DNA from: CAZALT01 sp964485515
GTDB taxonomy: Bacteria > Actinomycetota > Acidimicrobiia > Acidimicrobiales > Acidimicrobilacustridaceae
Reading direction: 5' to 3'
Assembly: GCA_964485515.1 (NCBI GenBank)
Contig: CAZALT010000045.1
Location: forward strand, 1-21,680
Length of the DNA stretch: 21,680 bases
Positions 21,295-21,680 of the stretch are shown piece by piece. Within the stretch, counting starts at the first letter, position 1; each line of letters opens with the position of its first letter. Below the pieces are notes generated by a model. It made no database searches. It had not been told where the DNA came from and saw nothing but the letters and a program-made list of their open reading frames with translations. The position numbers and the translations under genes were made by a program.

Positions 21295-21680
21295 TCAGAC
21301 CGTCTCGAGGCCGAGCATCTTGATGGCGTTGCCGCGCACCAGCTTGTAGACGGTCTCGTCGGAGAGGCCTTCGAACATCTTCTCGGCCACCTCCTTGGTG
21401 TCGGGCCAGGTGCTGTCCGAATGCGGGTAGTCGGTCTCGAACGTGATGTTGTCCTCGCCGACGTCGGCGAGCGACTTGATGCCGAACGCGTCGCGGAAGA
21501 AGCAGCCGTAGATCTGGCGGAAGTAGTAGGTCGACGGCGGATCGGGCACGAGCGCCTTGTCGAAGGCCCACCCACGGAACTGGTTCCACACGTCGTCGGC
21601 CCGCTCGAGGATGTAGGGGATCCAGCCGATCTGGCCCTCGGAGTAGGCCAGGGTGAGGTTCGGGAAGCGCACCAGCACAC
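21295..21680 (-). CDS. Amidohydrolase (ACMSD-like amidohydrolase 2 family), C-terminal part
   Basis: The frame is open to the window end, so only the last 128 residues are seen and the start lies outside. RFPNLTLAYSEGQIGWIPYI, the helical ERADDVWNQFR segment and FETDYPHSDSTWPDTKE are typical of the amidohydrolase-2 (aminocarboxymuconate-semialdehyde decarboxylase-like) family. The Asp in ETDYPH is the expected metal-site residue near the end of the barrel. The end, EGLSDETVYKLVRGNAIKMLGL, is the usual C-terminal helix. Members are TIM-barrel hydrolases or decarboxylases, often in aromatic or steroid degradation in actinobacteria; the substrate is unknown. SRPBCC gene follows on the same strand. 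Confidence 0.88.
   Translation of the reverse strand, partial: VLVRFPNLTLAYSEGQIGWIPYILERADDVWNQFRGWAFDKALVPDPPSTYYFRQIYGCFFRDAFGIKSLADVGEDNITFETDYPHSDSTWPDTKEVAEKMFEGLSDETVYKLVRGNAIKMLGLETV

Overview
The window is high-GC DNA with GTG and TTG starts, overlapping stop/start codons and several genes without a Shine-Dalgarno sequence. The gene order atpA-atpG-atpD-atpC, an LPXTG-type wall protein and an actinobacterial steroid-catabolism gene set point to Actinomycetota. Class Acidimicrobiia is my best guess; it is an inference, not something shown by the sequence. Two 100-N runs mark this as a draft scaffold, perhaps a metagenome-assembled genome.

Layout: (1) Positions 1-3570 (+) are the end of the F1Fo ATP synthase operon (atpA 3' end, atpG, atpD, atpC), closed by a hairpin at 3592-3619. 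(2) Positions 3634-7066 (-) are a tightly coupled trio: a lipoprotein alpha/beta hydrolase, an orphan family-5 solute-binding lipoprotein and a small membrane-anchored PH-like protein. Both junctions are TTGA start/stop overlaps. (3) Positions 7106-19074 hold a catabolic cluster that resembles the KstR2 regulon of Mycobacterium tuberculosis, which degrades the last two (C/D) steroid rings. It contains fadD3 (-), a MaoC hydratase, fadE30 and ipdF (+), then, after an assembly gap and an unrelated LPXTG surface protein, a thiolase/lipid-transfer-type enzyme with its DUF35 partner and an Rv3549c-like SDR (-), and finally echA20-ipdA-ipdB-ipdC (+). (4) Positions 19075-19315 hold four strong hairpins or palindromes separating the convergent units. 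(5) Positions 19324-20510 (-) encode an exported protein with a (TTTTTxAP)n stalk, broken by the second gap. (6) Positions 20784-21680 (-) encode an SRPBCC protein and the C-terminal part of an amidohydrolase.

How the genes could work together: FadD3 would load HIP (the methylhexahydroindanedione propanoate left after A/B ring removal) onto CoA. FadE30, the MaoC hydratase and the thiolase/DUF35 pair would shorten its propionyl side chain. IpdF and IpdC would process the 5-hydroxy-indanone-carboxyl-CoA, EchA20 would open the five-membered ring and IpdAB the six-membered ring. No kstR2, fadA6 or fadE31-33 is seen in the window.

The most interesting signal is a palindrome, ATCTGACRGGNCGTCAGG, present three times and only in intergenic DNA of this cluster. 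Two copies sit just upstream of a TANNNT box and a start codon with almost no leader. It differs from the mycobacterial KstR2 operator and suggests a separate repressor for this regulon. Both N gaps are flanked by exactly 55-bp duplicated sequences, which is what a k=55 de Bruijn assembly leaves at unresolved repeats.
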